In this document: piece after piece, positions 35,906 to 44,722 of the stretch
Layout of the letters: each line of letters starts with the position of its first letter
How positions within the stretch are numbered: position 1 is the stretch's first letter
Assembly (NCBI GenBank): GCA_019634715.1
Contig: JAHCAU010000009.1
Location: 124,001 to 188,000 of the forward strand
Direction of reading: 5' to 3'
DNA: 64,000 bases
DNA from: Lysobacter sp.
GTDB lineage: Bacteria; Pseudomonadota; Gammaproteobacteria; Xanthomonadales; Xanthomonadaceae
Position numbers and translations under genes: made by a program
Notes under the pieces: model-generated
The model's database searches: none
The model's input: the letters and a program-made list of their open reading frames with translations, nothing else
Told to the model about the DNA's origin: nothing

Positions 35906-37252
35906 TCAGCGCGCTTCGCCGGAGGCCGCGTCGGACACGGCGTCGGGCATCGCGCCAGCGGGCGGGTCCAGATCGCCCGCGCCGCGCGCCACCAGGGTCG
36001 AAATGGCCAGGTCGCCGGTCACGTTGACCGTGGTCCGGCACATGTCGAGCAGGCGGTCGACGCCGAGGATGATGCCGAGGCCCTCCGGCGGAATGCCGAA
36101 CATCACGAGGATCATCGCGATCACCGGCAGCGAGCCGCCCGGGACGCCAGCGGCACCGATCGAACCCAGCACGCACAGGCCGAGGATCAGGACCTGCTGC
36201 CCGAGCGCGAGATCGATGCCGAAGAACTGCGCCAGGAACAGGATGGTGATGCCTTCGAACATCGCCGTGCCGTTCATGTTGGCGGTGGCGCCGAGCGTGC
36301 AGACGAAGCGCGCGACGCGCCGCGGCACGCCCATGCGCTCTTCGGCCACCAGCAGCGTCGTCGGCAGGCTCGCACTGGAGGACGATGTGGAAAAGGCGGT
36401 CATGATCGCCGGCTCGGCGGCCTTGAAGAACGCCAGCGGCGAACGCCCGGCGAACAGGCGGATCAGTATCGGGAACACCACGAACATCTGGATCGCGAGG
36501 GCCAGCACGACGGTGCCCACGAATTTGGCCAGCTGCACCAGCACGTCGACGCCGAGCCGGGCGACGATGCCGAACAGCAGCGCGGCGACGGCGTACGGCG
36601 CGAGGCGGATGACCCATTCGATCAGACGCTGGCAGATGTCGAACAGGCCCTGGCAGGCGTCGACGAAGGCGGCGGTGGCGCGGTTGCGGATCATCGTCGC
36701 GGCGGCGCCCACCATCAGCGCGAAGAACATGATCGCGATCAGGTCGCCCTTGGCTGCGGCGTCGACCACGTTGCGCGGCACGATGTTGAGCAGGATCTGG
36801 ATGCCGTTCGGCGCCTCGCGCGCGGACGCCACGATCTGGCCGCTGCGTTCGCTGCCCTGCGCGATCAGGTCGCGGGCGATGTCCAGGGGAATGCCGACGC
36901 CCGGCTGGATCAGGTTGACCAGCAGCAGGCCGATCGCGACCGCGATCGAGGTGCCGACCATGATCCACAGCAGGGTGCGCCCGCCGATGCGACCGAGCGA
37001 CTGCGGATTGCCGATCTCGACCACGCCCAGGACCAGCGCCGAGAACACCAGCGGCACCACCAGCATGAACAGCAGGCGCAGGAACAGTTGCCCGACGGGG
37101 TCGGTCACGTAGGTGATCAGCCCTTGCAGCCAGGGCGCGTCGGCGCCGCCGAGGTTGGCCAGCAGGCCGGCGCCGATACCGACGCCGAAGCCGATCGCCA
37201 TCTTCCAGTGCAACGGCCAGGGCTTGCGTGCGGGACGGGGGTCAGCGGTCAT
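35906..37252 (-). CDS. Dicarboxylate/amino acid:cation symporter (DAACS/GltP type)
   Basis: 448 residues. The transporter takes up dicarboxylates or acidic amino acids with protons or sodium across the inner membrane. Family marks: LFLRLLFMLVVPLVFSALVL, the serine-rich hairpin AFSTSSSSASLPTT, the NMNGTA motif, the GVPGGSLPV loop and VDRLLDMCRTTVNVTGD. The Met at 37252 (MTADPRP) was preferred over one 11 codons upstream. Monocistronic, between a small secreted protein gene and the bat operon. Confidence 0.93.
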   Translation of the reverse strand: MTADPRPARKPWPLHWKMAIGFGVGIGAGLLANLGGADAPWLQGLITYVTDPVGQLFLRLLFMLVVPLVFSALVLGVVEIGNPQSLGRIGGRTLLWIMVGTSIAVAIGLLLVNLIQPGVGIPLDIARDLIAQGSERSGQIVASAREAPNGIQILLNIVPRNVVDAAAKGDLIAIMFFALMVGAAATMIRNRATAAFVDACQGLFDICQRLIEWVIRLAPYAVAALLFGIVARLGVDVLVQLAKFVGTVVLALAIQMFVVFPILIRLFAGRSPLAFFKAAEPAIMTAFSTSSSSASLPTTLLVAEERMGVPRRVARFVCTLGATANMNGTAMFEGITILFLAQFFGIDLALGQQVLILGLCVLGSIGAAGVPGGSLPVIAMILVMFGIPPEGLGIILGVDRLLDMCRTTVNVTGDLAISTLVARGAGDLDPPAGAMPDAVSDAASGEAR

Positions 37253-37303
37253 GGGGCCTGTCTCTGGGCGCGGGCGGATCGCCAAGCATACCGGCGGGCG
37301 CGC

Positions 37304-39055
37304 TCATCGGCCCGGGTAGAGCGGCGGCAGCGCGTCGGCATCGCCGGCCCTGCCCGGACCGCCGCGCCAGCGCGGACCGTCCACGAAGGCCGCGCGCGCG
37401 GCCGAGACCGCGGCGGCGCGGTCGCCCTCGCCCCAGCAGGCGCGCTGCAGCATGCCGATGGCGTCGCGCTGCACCGGGTCCGCGAGTCGCTCGACCAGCG
37501 CATCGGCATCGGCCGCCGGTGGCGTGGCCACCGCGCACAGCGCGTGCAGCAGGCGAGCCGGATCGCCATCGGCCAGCGCCTGCGCCCAGTCCGCGGCCGA
37601 GGCCTTGGCGCCGATCGCAGTCCCGGGCGCCGCAAGCGTCGTCGCCCGGGCGTTCGGGGGCGCGGCCGCCTGCGGCGGTGCGGTTGCGGCGTCGCGTTGC
37701 GCGCGATGACGCATCAGCAGGCGCCAGGCCCAGCCGATGGTGGCGATCCACAGCAGGACGAGTACCGCCGTCGCGACCAGCCAGCCGCCGCGCGGCAGCC
37801 ATGCGGGCCGGCCCGATGCGCGCGCGGCGCGCGCCTCGGCCGGGGCGGACTCGTCGGTCGCGGCCGTGGTCCCGGGCGCGACCGGAAGCACGAGGTCCGG
37901 CAGGCTGGCCACGCGGGCGACGCCGGCCTTGGCATCCCACCAGGCGATGCGCGGCGCGGACACGCGCAGCGTGCCGGCGCGCGAGGGCAGCAACGCGAAC
38001 CGGCGCGTGACCGTGGCCAGCGGGCGGCCCTCGAGGAAGCGGTCATTGCGCTGCGCCTGGTCGGGGAAGATCCGCGCGCCATCGCCGGCGCGCAGCTCCA
38101 GCGCCGGCAATTGCCCGGTATTGGCGCCATCGGCATGCAGCTCCAAGGTGACCGTGGCGCTCTCGCCGGCGCGCAGCGACCTGGGCGCATCCAGGTAACG
38201 CAGGCTCAGTTCGCGCAGCGGCAGCCAGGGTTGCGGCGCGCCCGGCGGGATCGGCTTGACGCGCAGCGCCACGGGCTGGCTGCGGGTGCGGACGTCCAGC
38301 CCGGGCGAACCGAAGGCATCGCCGAACAGGCCGAGGTTGCGGCCCATGAAGCGCGCCGGTGGCACCGTCAGCGGACCCGGGCGCTCCGGGATCAGCAGGT
38401 ACCTGCGCTCGATGATCTTGAAGAACCGGTCGCCCACGTTCACCGTGCGCTGCACGTCCTCGCCCAGTTGCTGCAGGCTGGCGCCCTCCGGCGCGTCCTG
38501 GTCGAGGCGACCGTCGATCAGGCTGCCGGCCTCGTAATACAGGCGCACGGTGTAACCGACGGTCTGCTGCACGTAGGGCGCGTCGGTATCGACCTTCGAT
38601 TCGAGGAAGATGGGCTGCGACCGCGCGGCGGGCGGCGATACGCTCGGCGCCGGCGTCTTCGGCGGACCCACCACCAGCCGCAGCGGCTGGGTGTAGGCGC
38701 CGCCGACCCGCAGGATCGGCACTTCCAGCACGCCTTCGCGCCGCGGCTGCAGGCGCATGCGCATGTTGATGCGCAGGTTCATCCGGCCGTTGACGAGGTC
38801 GACCTGCTGCGCGATGCCCTGGTCGACGATGCGGAAATCCTGGCTCAGCGTGGACATGTCCGGCAGGCCGTCGGCCGTCATGCCGTCGATCTCGACGACC
38901 AGTTCCGTCGTTTCGTCCAGCGCGATGCGATCGCGGTCCAGCCATGCGCGGACCTGGGCCTGGACCGACGCCGTCCATGACAGCGCGATGCACAGCAGCA
39001 AGCGCATGCAGGCGAGCGACACGCGGTGCGCAGGATGACACCGGCGCGCGCGCAT
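37304..39055 (-). CDS. batD: BatD-type protein
   Basis: 583 residues. Signal peptide (MRLLLCIALSWTASVQA after a short lead), a long exported region with beta-rich repeats (VRAWLDRDRIALDETTELVV, LRINMRMRLQPRREGVLEVP, FFKIIERRYLLIPERPGPLT), one membrane helix (GGWLVATAVLVLLWIATIGW, about 435-455) and a cytoplasmic helical tail. This is the BatD (Bacteroides aerotolerance) layout. The start overlaps the stop of the upstream gene by one base (TGATG), so it is translated as the last gene of the moxR-bat operon. The operon's role in other bacteria is envelope stress tolerance or assembly of membrane complexes; the exact reaction is not known. Confidence 0.88.
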   Translation of the reverse strand: MRARRCHPAHRVSLACMRLLLCIALSWTASVQAQVRAWLDRDRIALDETTELVVEIDGMTADGLPDMSTLSQDFRIVDQGIAQQVDLVNGRMNLRINMRMRLQPRREGVLEVPILRVGGAYTQPLRLVVGPPKTPAPSVSPPAARSQPIFLESKVDTDAPYVQQTVGYTVRLYYEAGSLIDGRLDQDAPEGASLQQLGEDVQRTVNVGDRFFKIIERRYLLIPERPGPLTVPPARFMGRNLGLFGDAFGSPGLDVRTRSQPVALRVKPIPPGAPQPWLPLRELSLRYLDAPRSLRAGESATVTLELHADGANTGQLPALELRAGDGARIFPDQAQRNDRFLEGRPLATVTRRFALLPSRAGTLRVSAPRIAWWDAKAGVARVASLPDLVLPVAPGTTAATDESAPAEARAARASGRPAWLPRGGWLVATAVLVLLWIATIGWAWRLLMRHRAQRDAATAPPQAAAPPNARATTLAAPGTAIGAKASAADWAQALADGDPARLLHALCAVATPPAADADALVERLADPVQRDAIGMLQRACWGEGDRAAAVSAARAAFVDGPRWRGGPGRAGDADALPPLYPGR

Positions 39056-41070
39056 CAGCGGTCGCCCTCGCGCCGGCGGCGACGCTCTTCGAGCTTGAAC
39101 TTCTCGCGCAGCAGGCCACCCGGGTCGTCGGGCACGCGCCGCAGCCACGCCTCGTTGGCCAGCCGCCGTTCGCTGGCGCGGGCATCACCCGCGGGGGCGC
39201 TGCCGGGTTTCGGCTCGCCCGCGACGGGCGTCTGTGGCGACGTCGCGGATGCCCCCTGCGCGCGGCGCATCCGTTCGCGCTGCGCAGCGTCGGCCTGGCG
39301 CTGCTGCGCAGTGTCGGCCGACGCCTCGGGCGGGCGCGATGCGGCGGACTGCGCCTGCGATGGCGTGCCCGATGGCTTCGGCGAAGCCGGTGGCCTGCCC
39401 TGCGCCTGCGGGTTTTCCTGGGCGTTCTGCTGGGGATTCCGTTGCGCGTTCCTGTCGGGCTGGCCCTGTGGTTTTCGTGCCTGCTCGCCCTGGGACGGTT
39501 TGCCCTGGTCTTGCCGGGCCTCGCCCTGTTTCGCCTCGCCCTGTTTCGCCTCGCCCTGTTTCGCCTCGCCCTGCTTGCCTTGATCCTGCTTGCCTTGATC
39601 CTGCTTGCCTTGATCCTGCTTGCCTTGATCCTGCTTGCCTTGATCCTGCTTGCCTTGATCCTGCTTGCCCTGGCCCTGCCTGTCCTGGTCCTTCGACGCC
39701 GGCGGCTGCGCCTGCCGGCGCGCGGCGGCGACCACGCGCCGGTTCTCGATCGCGTCGGCCATGCCCGGGCGCTGGCGCAGCGCGCGGTCGTATTCGGCGA
39801 TGGCTTCGTCATAGCGCCCCTGGCGTGCGAGCGCGTTGCCGCGGTTGTACGCCGCATCGGCGCCGGGCAGGTCGGCCAGATGCGACATCGCCGTCTTGTA
39901 GTCGCCACTGCGGTAGGCTTCGACGCCACGCTGCAGGCGCACATGTTCGGCCTGGTCGCGGCGCAGCCACAGGCTGCCGTCGTCGGCGTGCACGACCTGC
40001 CAGGGCAGACATAGCGCCAGCAGCGCGACCGCGAACACACCGCGCCGGAACGCGAACAGCGCAAGCAGCAGCAGGGGCGGCAGCAGCCAGAAACCTTCGT
40101 CGATCGCCAATGCGCCGCGCTTGCGGTCGCTGGCCGCCGCATCCTCCACGCGGTCGGCGCGCAGCACGCCGAGCGCGCGCAGATCGCTGTCATCCACCGA
40201 CGCCGCGACGAAACGGCCATCGCCGGCCTCGGCCACCGCACGCAGGCCATCGGCGTCCAGCCAGGTGCGCTGGCGACGACCGCGGCGATCCACGTAAGTG
40301 CCGCCGTCGCGGCTGCCCAGGCCCAGCGCCGACACCCGGAATCCGGCCGCGCGCGCCTCGCCGGCGGCGCTGCGCGCGGCGGTGTCGGCACGATGGGTCA
40401 TCAGCAGGATGTCGCCGCGCGAAAAGCCGGCGCGCTTGAGCAGCAGCAGCGATTCGCGGATCGCGCGCCCGGCGCGCTGGCCATCGTCGGGCATCACCTC
40501 GGGCGACAGCGCGTCGACGAACAGCTCGATGTTGGCGGCGTCGTCGGTCAGTGGCGAGACGATGTAGGCATCGTCGGCGAACGCGACGAGCGCGATCTGC
40601 CCGCCGCCGCGTTCGCGCAGGATGCGGGTGAGCTTGGCGCGCATCTGCAGCAGGCGCGACGGCGGCAGATCGGCGGCCGTCGAGGCTTCGGACAGGTCCA
40701 CCGCGACCACCAGCGGCGTGCGGTCCTGCCACAGCGGCTGCGGCAGGCTGCGCCAGCTCGGGCCGGCCAGGGCCAGGATCGCCAGCAGCAGCGCGATCGT
40801 GGCCGCGATCGTGGCCAGCAAGGGGCCGCGCCCGGTGCGTCCGCCGCGCGCGTCCGCGCCGCCCTCGATCAGGTGCGGCAGCAGGTGGGCGTCGACCACG
40901 TCGCGCCAGACGTTGCGGCGCAACCTCAACCGATGCAGCCACCACGGCAGCACGGGGACGAGGACCAGCGCGAGCAGCCACCACGGCCGCACGAACTGCA
41001 GGCCCGCCACGAGTGCGGGCATCGACTGGATCGCGGCGAAAATCGACTCGGCGGCCGGTGCGGTACTCAT
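39055..41070 (-). CDS. BatB/BatC fusion: VWA and TPR protein with QDQGK repeats
   Basis: 671 residues. N-terminal membrane segments (about 25-45, 85-105), a von Willebrand A domain (LVVAVDLSEASTAADLPPSR; the MIDAS is DLSEAS, degenerate compared with DxSxS), a further helix pair (LLPPLLLLALFAFRRGVFAV), then TPRs (LRRDQAEHVRLQRGVEAYRS, DAAYNRGNALARQGRYDEAI). After residue ~450 it turns into a low-complexity tail with seven QDQGK and four QGEA(K/R) repeats, then NPQQNAQENPQ-type sequence, ending EERRRRREGDR. BatB and BatC are separate genes in many bacteria; here they are one. Starts in ATGA overlap with the stop of batA. Confidence 0.88.
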   Translation of the reverse strand: MSTAPAAESIFAAIQSMPALVAGLQFVRPWWLLALVLVPVLPWWLHRLRLRRNVWRDVVDAHLLPHLIEGGADARGGRTGRGPLLATIAATIALLLAILALAGPSWRSLPQPLWQDRTPLVVAVDLSEASTAADLPPSRLLQMRAKLTRILRERGGGQIALVAFADDAYIVSPLTDDAANIELFVDALSPEVMPDDGQRAGRAIRESLLLLKRAGFSRGDILLMTHRADTAARSAAGEARAAGFRVSALGLGSRDGGTYVDRRGRRQRTWLDADGLRAVAEAGDGRFVAASVDDSDLRALGVLRADRVEDAAASDRKRGALAIDEGFWLLPPLLLLALFAFRRGVFAVALLALCLPWQVVHADDGSLWLRRDQAEHVRLQRGVEAYRSGDYKTAMSHLADLPGADAAYNRGNALARQGRYDEAIAEYDRALRQRPGMADAIENRRVVAAARRQAQPPASKDQDRQGQGKQDQGKQDQGKQDQGKQDQGKQDQGKQDQGKQGEAKQGEAKQGEAKQGEARQDQGKPSQGEQARKPQGQPDRNAQRNPQQNAQENPQAQGRPPASPKPSGTPSQAQSAASRPPEASADTAQQRQADAAQRERMRRAQGASATSPQTPVAGEPKPGSAPAGDARASERRLANEAWLRRVPDDPGGLLREKFKLEERRRRREGDR
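39511..39675. repeat. 11-unit 15-bp tandem repeat inside the VWA-TPR gene
   Basis: Units of 15 bp encode Q-D-Q-G-K (CTGCTTGCCTTGATC on the plus strand, six perfect copies at 39571-39660 plus a variant to 39675) and Q-G-E-A-K (CTGTTTCGCCTCGCC, three perfect copies at 39526-39570 plus a variant before). Unit length keeps the reading frame, so copy-number change would alter tail length without frameshift. Confidence 0.9.
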
Positions 41071-42080
41071 CGCGGACGCTCCCGTCGCCGCCACAGCAGC
41101 AAACCGGCGCACAGCAGCGCACCGGCCAGCGGCCAGGCGTAGCGCTCCAGGCGCGGGCGCAGGCGCAGGCCCGGATGCTTCACCGGCTCGATGCGGTCGA
41201 GTTCGGCATAGATGCCCAGCAACTGCTCGACGTCGCGCGCCACGAAGGCGCGCCCGCCGGTGGTCTGGGCGATGCGCTGCAGACCGGCCTCGTCGGTCTG
41301 CTGGGCCTGGCCGGTCATGCGGATCGGCACGCCGAACACCGACAGGCCGGCGCCGTAGCCGCCGAAGGCGATGGTGTGGATGCGCACGCCGTCGTCGCGG
41401 GCAAGTTCGGCCGCTTTCAGCGGATCGAGCATGCCGGCGCTGTTCACGCCATCGGTGAGCAGGATCAGCACGCGCTGCCCGCTCGGTTGCTGGCGCAGGC
41501 GCTTGGTCGCCAGCGCGATCGCGTCGCCGATCGCGGTGCCGCCGCCGGCCAGCCGGGTGACCGTGCCGTCGAGTTGCTCGCGGACGGTGTCGAGATCGCG
41601 GGTCAGCGGCGTCAGCGCGTACGCGCGTTCGCCGAAGACGATCAGGCCGACGCGGTCGCCGGCGCGACGCTCGAGGAAATCGGCGATCACCGCCTTGCCT
41701 GCGGTCAGGCGCGAGACCGCGCGCCCGCCGAGTTCGATGTCGCGCTCCTCCATGCTGCCGGACAGGTCCACCGCCAGCATCAGGTCGCGGCCGGACTGCG
41801 GCGGCTGCACCACCTCGCCCAGTTGCTGCGGCCGGGCCGCGGCCAGCACCAGCAGCGCCCAGGCCAGCCAGGCGAGCGCGGGAATGCCGCGCGCGGGTGT
41901 CTGCCCGCTCGCCGCCATCAGCGCGCCCAGTCGCTCGCCGTAGGGCACGCGCAGGCCCGGCGCGCCGCCATCGCGGCCCGGCAGCAGGCGCCACGCCAGC
42001 GCCGGCAGCGGCAGCGCGAGCAGCAGCCAGGGCCAGGCGAACGCAGCGAACAGCGGCCCGAAGAGCTCGGCGAGCGTCAT
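41067..42080 (-). CDS. batA: BatA-type von Willebrand A membrane protein
   Basis: 337 residues: two N-terminal membrane helices (about 10-30 and 65-82), a VWA domain with intact MIDAS (LMLAVDLSGSMEERD, then LAGGGTAIGDAIALA and LLTDGVNSAG), and a C-terminal helix (YAWPLAGALLCAGLLLW). Domain order is that of BatA. It overlaps the DUF4381 gene upstream and the BatB-like gene downstream by four bases each (ATGA). The VWA domains are thought to form a metal-dependent complex driven by the MoxR ATPase. Confidence 0.92.
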   Translation of the reverse strand: MTLAELFGPLFAAFAWPWLLLALPLPALAWRLLPGRDGGAPGLRVPYGERLGALMAASGQTPARGIPALAWLAWALLVLAAARPQQLGEVVQPPQSGRDLMLAVDLSGSMEERDIELGGRAVSRLTAGKAVIADFLERRAGDRVGLIVFGERAYALTPLTRDLDTVREQLDGTVTRLAGGGTAIGDAIALATKRLRQQPSGQRVLILLTDGVNSAGMLDPLKAAELARDDGVRIHTIAFGGYGAGLSVFGVPIRMTGQAQQTDEAGLQRIAQTTGGRAFVARDVEQLLGIYAELDRIEPVKHPGLRLRPRLERYAWPLAGALLCAGLLLWRRRERPR

Positions 42081-42592
42081 CCGCGCCTCCGCGGCCAGGG
42101 CAGGCGCCAGCGGCGCGGCGCGTGACGCATCAAGGCGACGAAACGCGCCCGCGCGACCGGCCGCAGTGCGGCGACCGCATCGGCATCGACCTCGCGACGG
42201 AAGCCGCCGTCGAGCAGCACGCCGCCGACCTCGGCGAAAGTGGCGGCACCGCGCGTGCGCGGCCCCTGGTCGAGGAAATGCAGCCAGTCCGCGCCCTGCA
42301 AACGGTCGGCGAGCGGATCGCGTCGCCGCGCGGCGCGACGCAGCAGTTCGGAGATCGCGGCGACGCGTGCGCTGTGGCCCTGCGCAGCGTCGACCGTGGC
42401 ATCGAACAGGGCTTCCGCGGCCAGCCGATGCCGGCGCGCACGTCGGCGCCAGAGCGCGACCGCGAGCAACAACGCAGCCAGCACCACCGCGACCAGCCAC
42501 CAGCCCGGTGCAGGCGGCCACCACGCGGGCGCATCGGGCAGATGCGCATCGCGCAGCGGCAATTTGGCCGGATCGAGGGTCGCGCCGCTCAT
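42077..42592 (-). CDS. DUF4381 protein of the moxR-bat operon
   Basis: 171 residues: LPLRDAHLPDAPAWWPPAPG, then one membrane helix (WWLVAVVLAALLLAVALW) and a cytoplasmic helical domain (RVAAISELLRRAARRRDPLA, DWLHFLDQG). This is the standard DUF4381 layout found only in moxR-bat operons. It overlaps both neighbours by four bases, so the five genes from DUF58 to batD are tightly coupled. Confidence 0.9.
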   Translation of the reverse strand: MSGATLDPAKLPLRDAHLPDAPAWWPPAPGWWLVAVVLAALLLAVALWRRRARRHRLAAEALFDATVDAAQGHSARVAAISELLRRAARRRDPLADRLQGADWLHFLDQGPRTRGAATFAEVGGVLLDGGFRREVDADAVAALRPVARARFVALMRHAPRRWRLPWPRRRG

Positions 42593-43506
42593 GCGCCGCG
42601 CGCTCCCGCTAGCAGCCCCAGCCAGGCATCGCTGGACGCATCGGTCGACAGCACATGCGCGCGGATGCCGCTGCGCGCCAGCGTGTCCTGCGCCTGCTGC
42701 AGCGGCGCGACGAACGCGTCGCGCCAGCGTCGACGCAACGCATCGCCGCCCAGATCCAGTTCGACCCGGCGCATCAACGTCACACCGGATGCCGCCAGGC
42801 GTTCGACAAGGAACGGCAGTCGCGACATCGGCGGCTCGCGTTCGAGCGGATCGCTCAGCAGCAGCACGACCACTTCGCGATGCTGGGCCAGAGCGCTCCA
42901 GCGGGTCTGCGTGATGCCTGCGGCGCTGAGCGGATCGGCCAGCACGACCAGCCGGGTGCCCGGTCGCGCGAGGCGGTCGGCGTGGTCCAGTGCGACCGCC
43001 AGGCCGTCGTCCTGCGCGGGCGCGCGCGCGTACCAGCGCACCATCGCGTCGAGCACGCGCAGCGCACCGCGCGGGCCGGCGACCGGCACCACCGGCGCTT
43101 CGGCGGACGTGCCGCGCAAGGCCGCGATGCGATCGCCATCGCGCACCGCAGCCCAGGCCGCCAGCGCGCCGGCACGCGCCGCCTGCACCGACTTGAAGCG
43201 CACGCGCGTGCCGAAATACAGGGTCGGCGCGGTGTCGGCGACGATCAGGGTCAGGCGCTCTCGTTCGGCCTGGAAAAGCTTGGTATGCGGCTTGCCGGTG
43301 CGCGCGGTCAGCCGCCAGTCGATGTGGCGCGCATCGTCGCCGATGGCGTATTCACGCGATTCGGCGTACTCCATGCCGCGCCCGCGCATCGGCGACGGCG
43401 CCTGCCCGCTCATCCCGTGCCGCCCGTGCCGCGGTGGCCGGCGACCGGACACTGCGCGGCGCAGCGCCACCAGTTCGTCGAGGCTCGGCGTGATCCCTTC
43501 GCTCAT
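42589..43506 (-). CDS. DUF58 protein (VWA-like) of the moxR-bat operon
   Basis: 305 residues. DUF58 signature: EYAIGDDARHIDWRLTARTG and KPHTKLFQAERERLTLIVAD, where the last strand begins a VWA-like fold without a full MIDAS. C-terminal half includes RPGTRLVVLADPLSAAGITQ. No membrane helix; probably cytoplasmic. The start is 44 bp after the moxR stop; its stop overlaps the DUF4381 start (ATGA). Confidence 0.92.
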   Translation of the reverse strand: MSEGITPSLDELVALRRAVSGRRPPRHGRHGMSGQAPSPMRGRGMEYAESREYAIGDDARHIDWRLTARTGKPHTKLFQAERERLTLIVADTAPTLYFGTRVRFKSVQAARAGALAAWAAVRDGDRIAALRGTSAEAPVVPVAGPRGALRVLDAMVRWYARAPAQDDGLAVALDHADRLARPGTRLVVLADPLSAAGITQTRWSALAQHREVVVLLLSDPLEREPPMSRLPFLVERLAASGVTLMRRVELDLGGDALRRRWRDAFVAPLQQAQDTLARSGIRAHVLSTDASSDAWLGLLAGARGA

Positions 43507-43550
43507 CGCGCGCTCCGCCTGCCCTCAGCGCCTGCTCGAGACAGCGGTGT

Positions 43551-44597
43551 TCAAGGCAGCGGCACCTTGTCGAGCAGCGCCTGCACCAGGCGCTCGCCAT
43601 CCCAGCCTTCGGCCACGGCCTCGTAGCTGGGCAGCACGCGATGCCGCAGCACGTCCAGCGCGACCGCGCGCACGTCTTCAGGGGTGGCGAAATCGCGCCC
43701 GGCCAGCCAGGCGCGCGCCCGTGCGCAGCGCTCCAGCGCGATCGAACCGCGCGGACTCGCCCCCCAGCCGATGCGCCGCGCCAGTGCGGCGTCGTAGCGC
43801 CGCGCATCGCGCGAAGCCAGCACCAGTTCGATCAGGTAGCGCTCCAGCGCCGGGGCGACGTGCACGTCCAGCACCGCCGCACGTGCTGCGAACACGTCCG
43901 CCTGCGACAGGCGCAGCGGCGCCTGTCCGGCCTCCTGCACGGGCGCGGTCGGGGCGTGGCCCGCACGCGCGCGGTCGCGCGCGAGGCGCAGGATCTCGGC
44001 TTCCATCGACGCTTCGGGATAGCCGATGCGCACGTACATGAGGAAACGATCGAGCTGCGCTTCCGGCAGCGGGAAGGTGCCTTCCTGCTCGATCGGGTTC
44101 TGCGTCGCCATCACCAGGAACAGTTCGGGCAAGGCATAGGTCTGACGACCCACGGTGACCTGGCGCTCGCCCATGGCTTCGAGCAGCGCCGACTGCACCT
44201 TGGCCGGCGCGCGGTTGATCTCGTCGGCCAGCAGCAGGGAATGGAAGATGGGACCGGGCTGGAACTCGAACCGGCCGTCCTGCGGACGCCAGACCTCGGT
44301 GCCGGTGAGGTCGGCCGGCAGCAGGTCCGGCGTGAACTGCACGCGTGCGAAATCCGCCTCCAGCCGGCTGGCCAGCGCGCGGATCGCGGTGGTCTTGGCC
44401 AGTCCGGGCGCGCCTTCGACCAGCAGGTGACCGTCGGCAAGCAGCGCGATCAGCAGGCGCTCGATCAACCCGCCCTGGCCGACGATCTCCGCCGACAATC
44501 GGGTCCTCAGCGCGGTGAAGGCGGCGTGCAGCCGGGCCACGTCGCCGTGCGCCCCGGTTTCGGGCGCGCGGCCGGTCTCGGTCGTTCCTGATGACAT
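43551..44597 (-). CDS. moxR: MoxR family AAA+ ATPase
   Basis: 348 residues. Walker A is GAPGLAKTT (about 62-70), Walker B LLLADEINRAPAKVQSALLE, sensor 1 LVMATQNPIEQEGTFPLPEA, and sensor 2/lid GASPRGSIALERCARARAWL. MoxR ATPases act as chaperones that activate VWA-domain partners, which here are encoded directly downstream. First gene of a six-gene operon; its upstream gap to pilQ contains the pilQ terminator. Confidence 0.95.
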   Translation of the reverse strand: MSSGTTETGRAPETGAHGDVARLHAAFTALRTRLSAEIVGQGGLIERLLIALLADGHLLVEGAPGLAKTTAIRALASRLEADFARVQFTPDLLPADLTGTEVWRPQDGRFEFQPGPIFHSLLLADEINRAPAKVQSALLEAMGERQVTVGRQTYALPELFLVMATQNPIEQEGTFPLPEAQLDRFLMYVRIGYPEASMEAEILRLARDRARAGHAPTAPVQEAGQAPLRLSQADVFAARAAVLDVHVAPALERYLIELVLASRDARRYDAALARRIGWGASPRGSIALERCARARAWLAGRDFATPEDVRAVALDVLRHRVLPSYEAVAEGWDGERLVQALLDKVPLP

Positions 44598-44669
44598 CGA
44601 CGGGCTTTCCTCGGGCAGTGACGAACGGCGAGTTTGACCGATGCGGGCCGTAAATGTTCACCCCGCCCC

Positions 44670-44698
44670 AAAAACGAAACGGGGGCCGAAGCCCCCGT
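44670..44698 (-). terminator. Rho-independent terminator of the pil operon
   Basis: ACGGGGGC (44679-44686) pairs with GCCCCCGT (44691-44698) around CGAA, followed on the minus strand by TTCGTTTTT. It starts 24 bp beyond the pilQ stop codon. Stable GNRA-like tetraloop and T-rich tail. Confidence 0.92.
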
Positions 44699-44722
44699 CC
44701 GTCGAATCGATGTCGCGGCCGA

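Noticed and set aside
35870..38980. Plus-strand open frame of 1036 codons
   Set aside because: Antisense to the DAACS symporter and batD; low-complexity composition and no motifs.
39511..39675. Regular short repeats considered as a CRISPR array
   Set aside because: Units are contiguous 15-mers without spacers and encode QDQGK/QGEAK in frame in a coding sequence.
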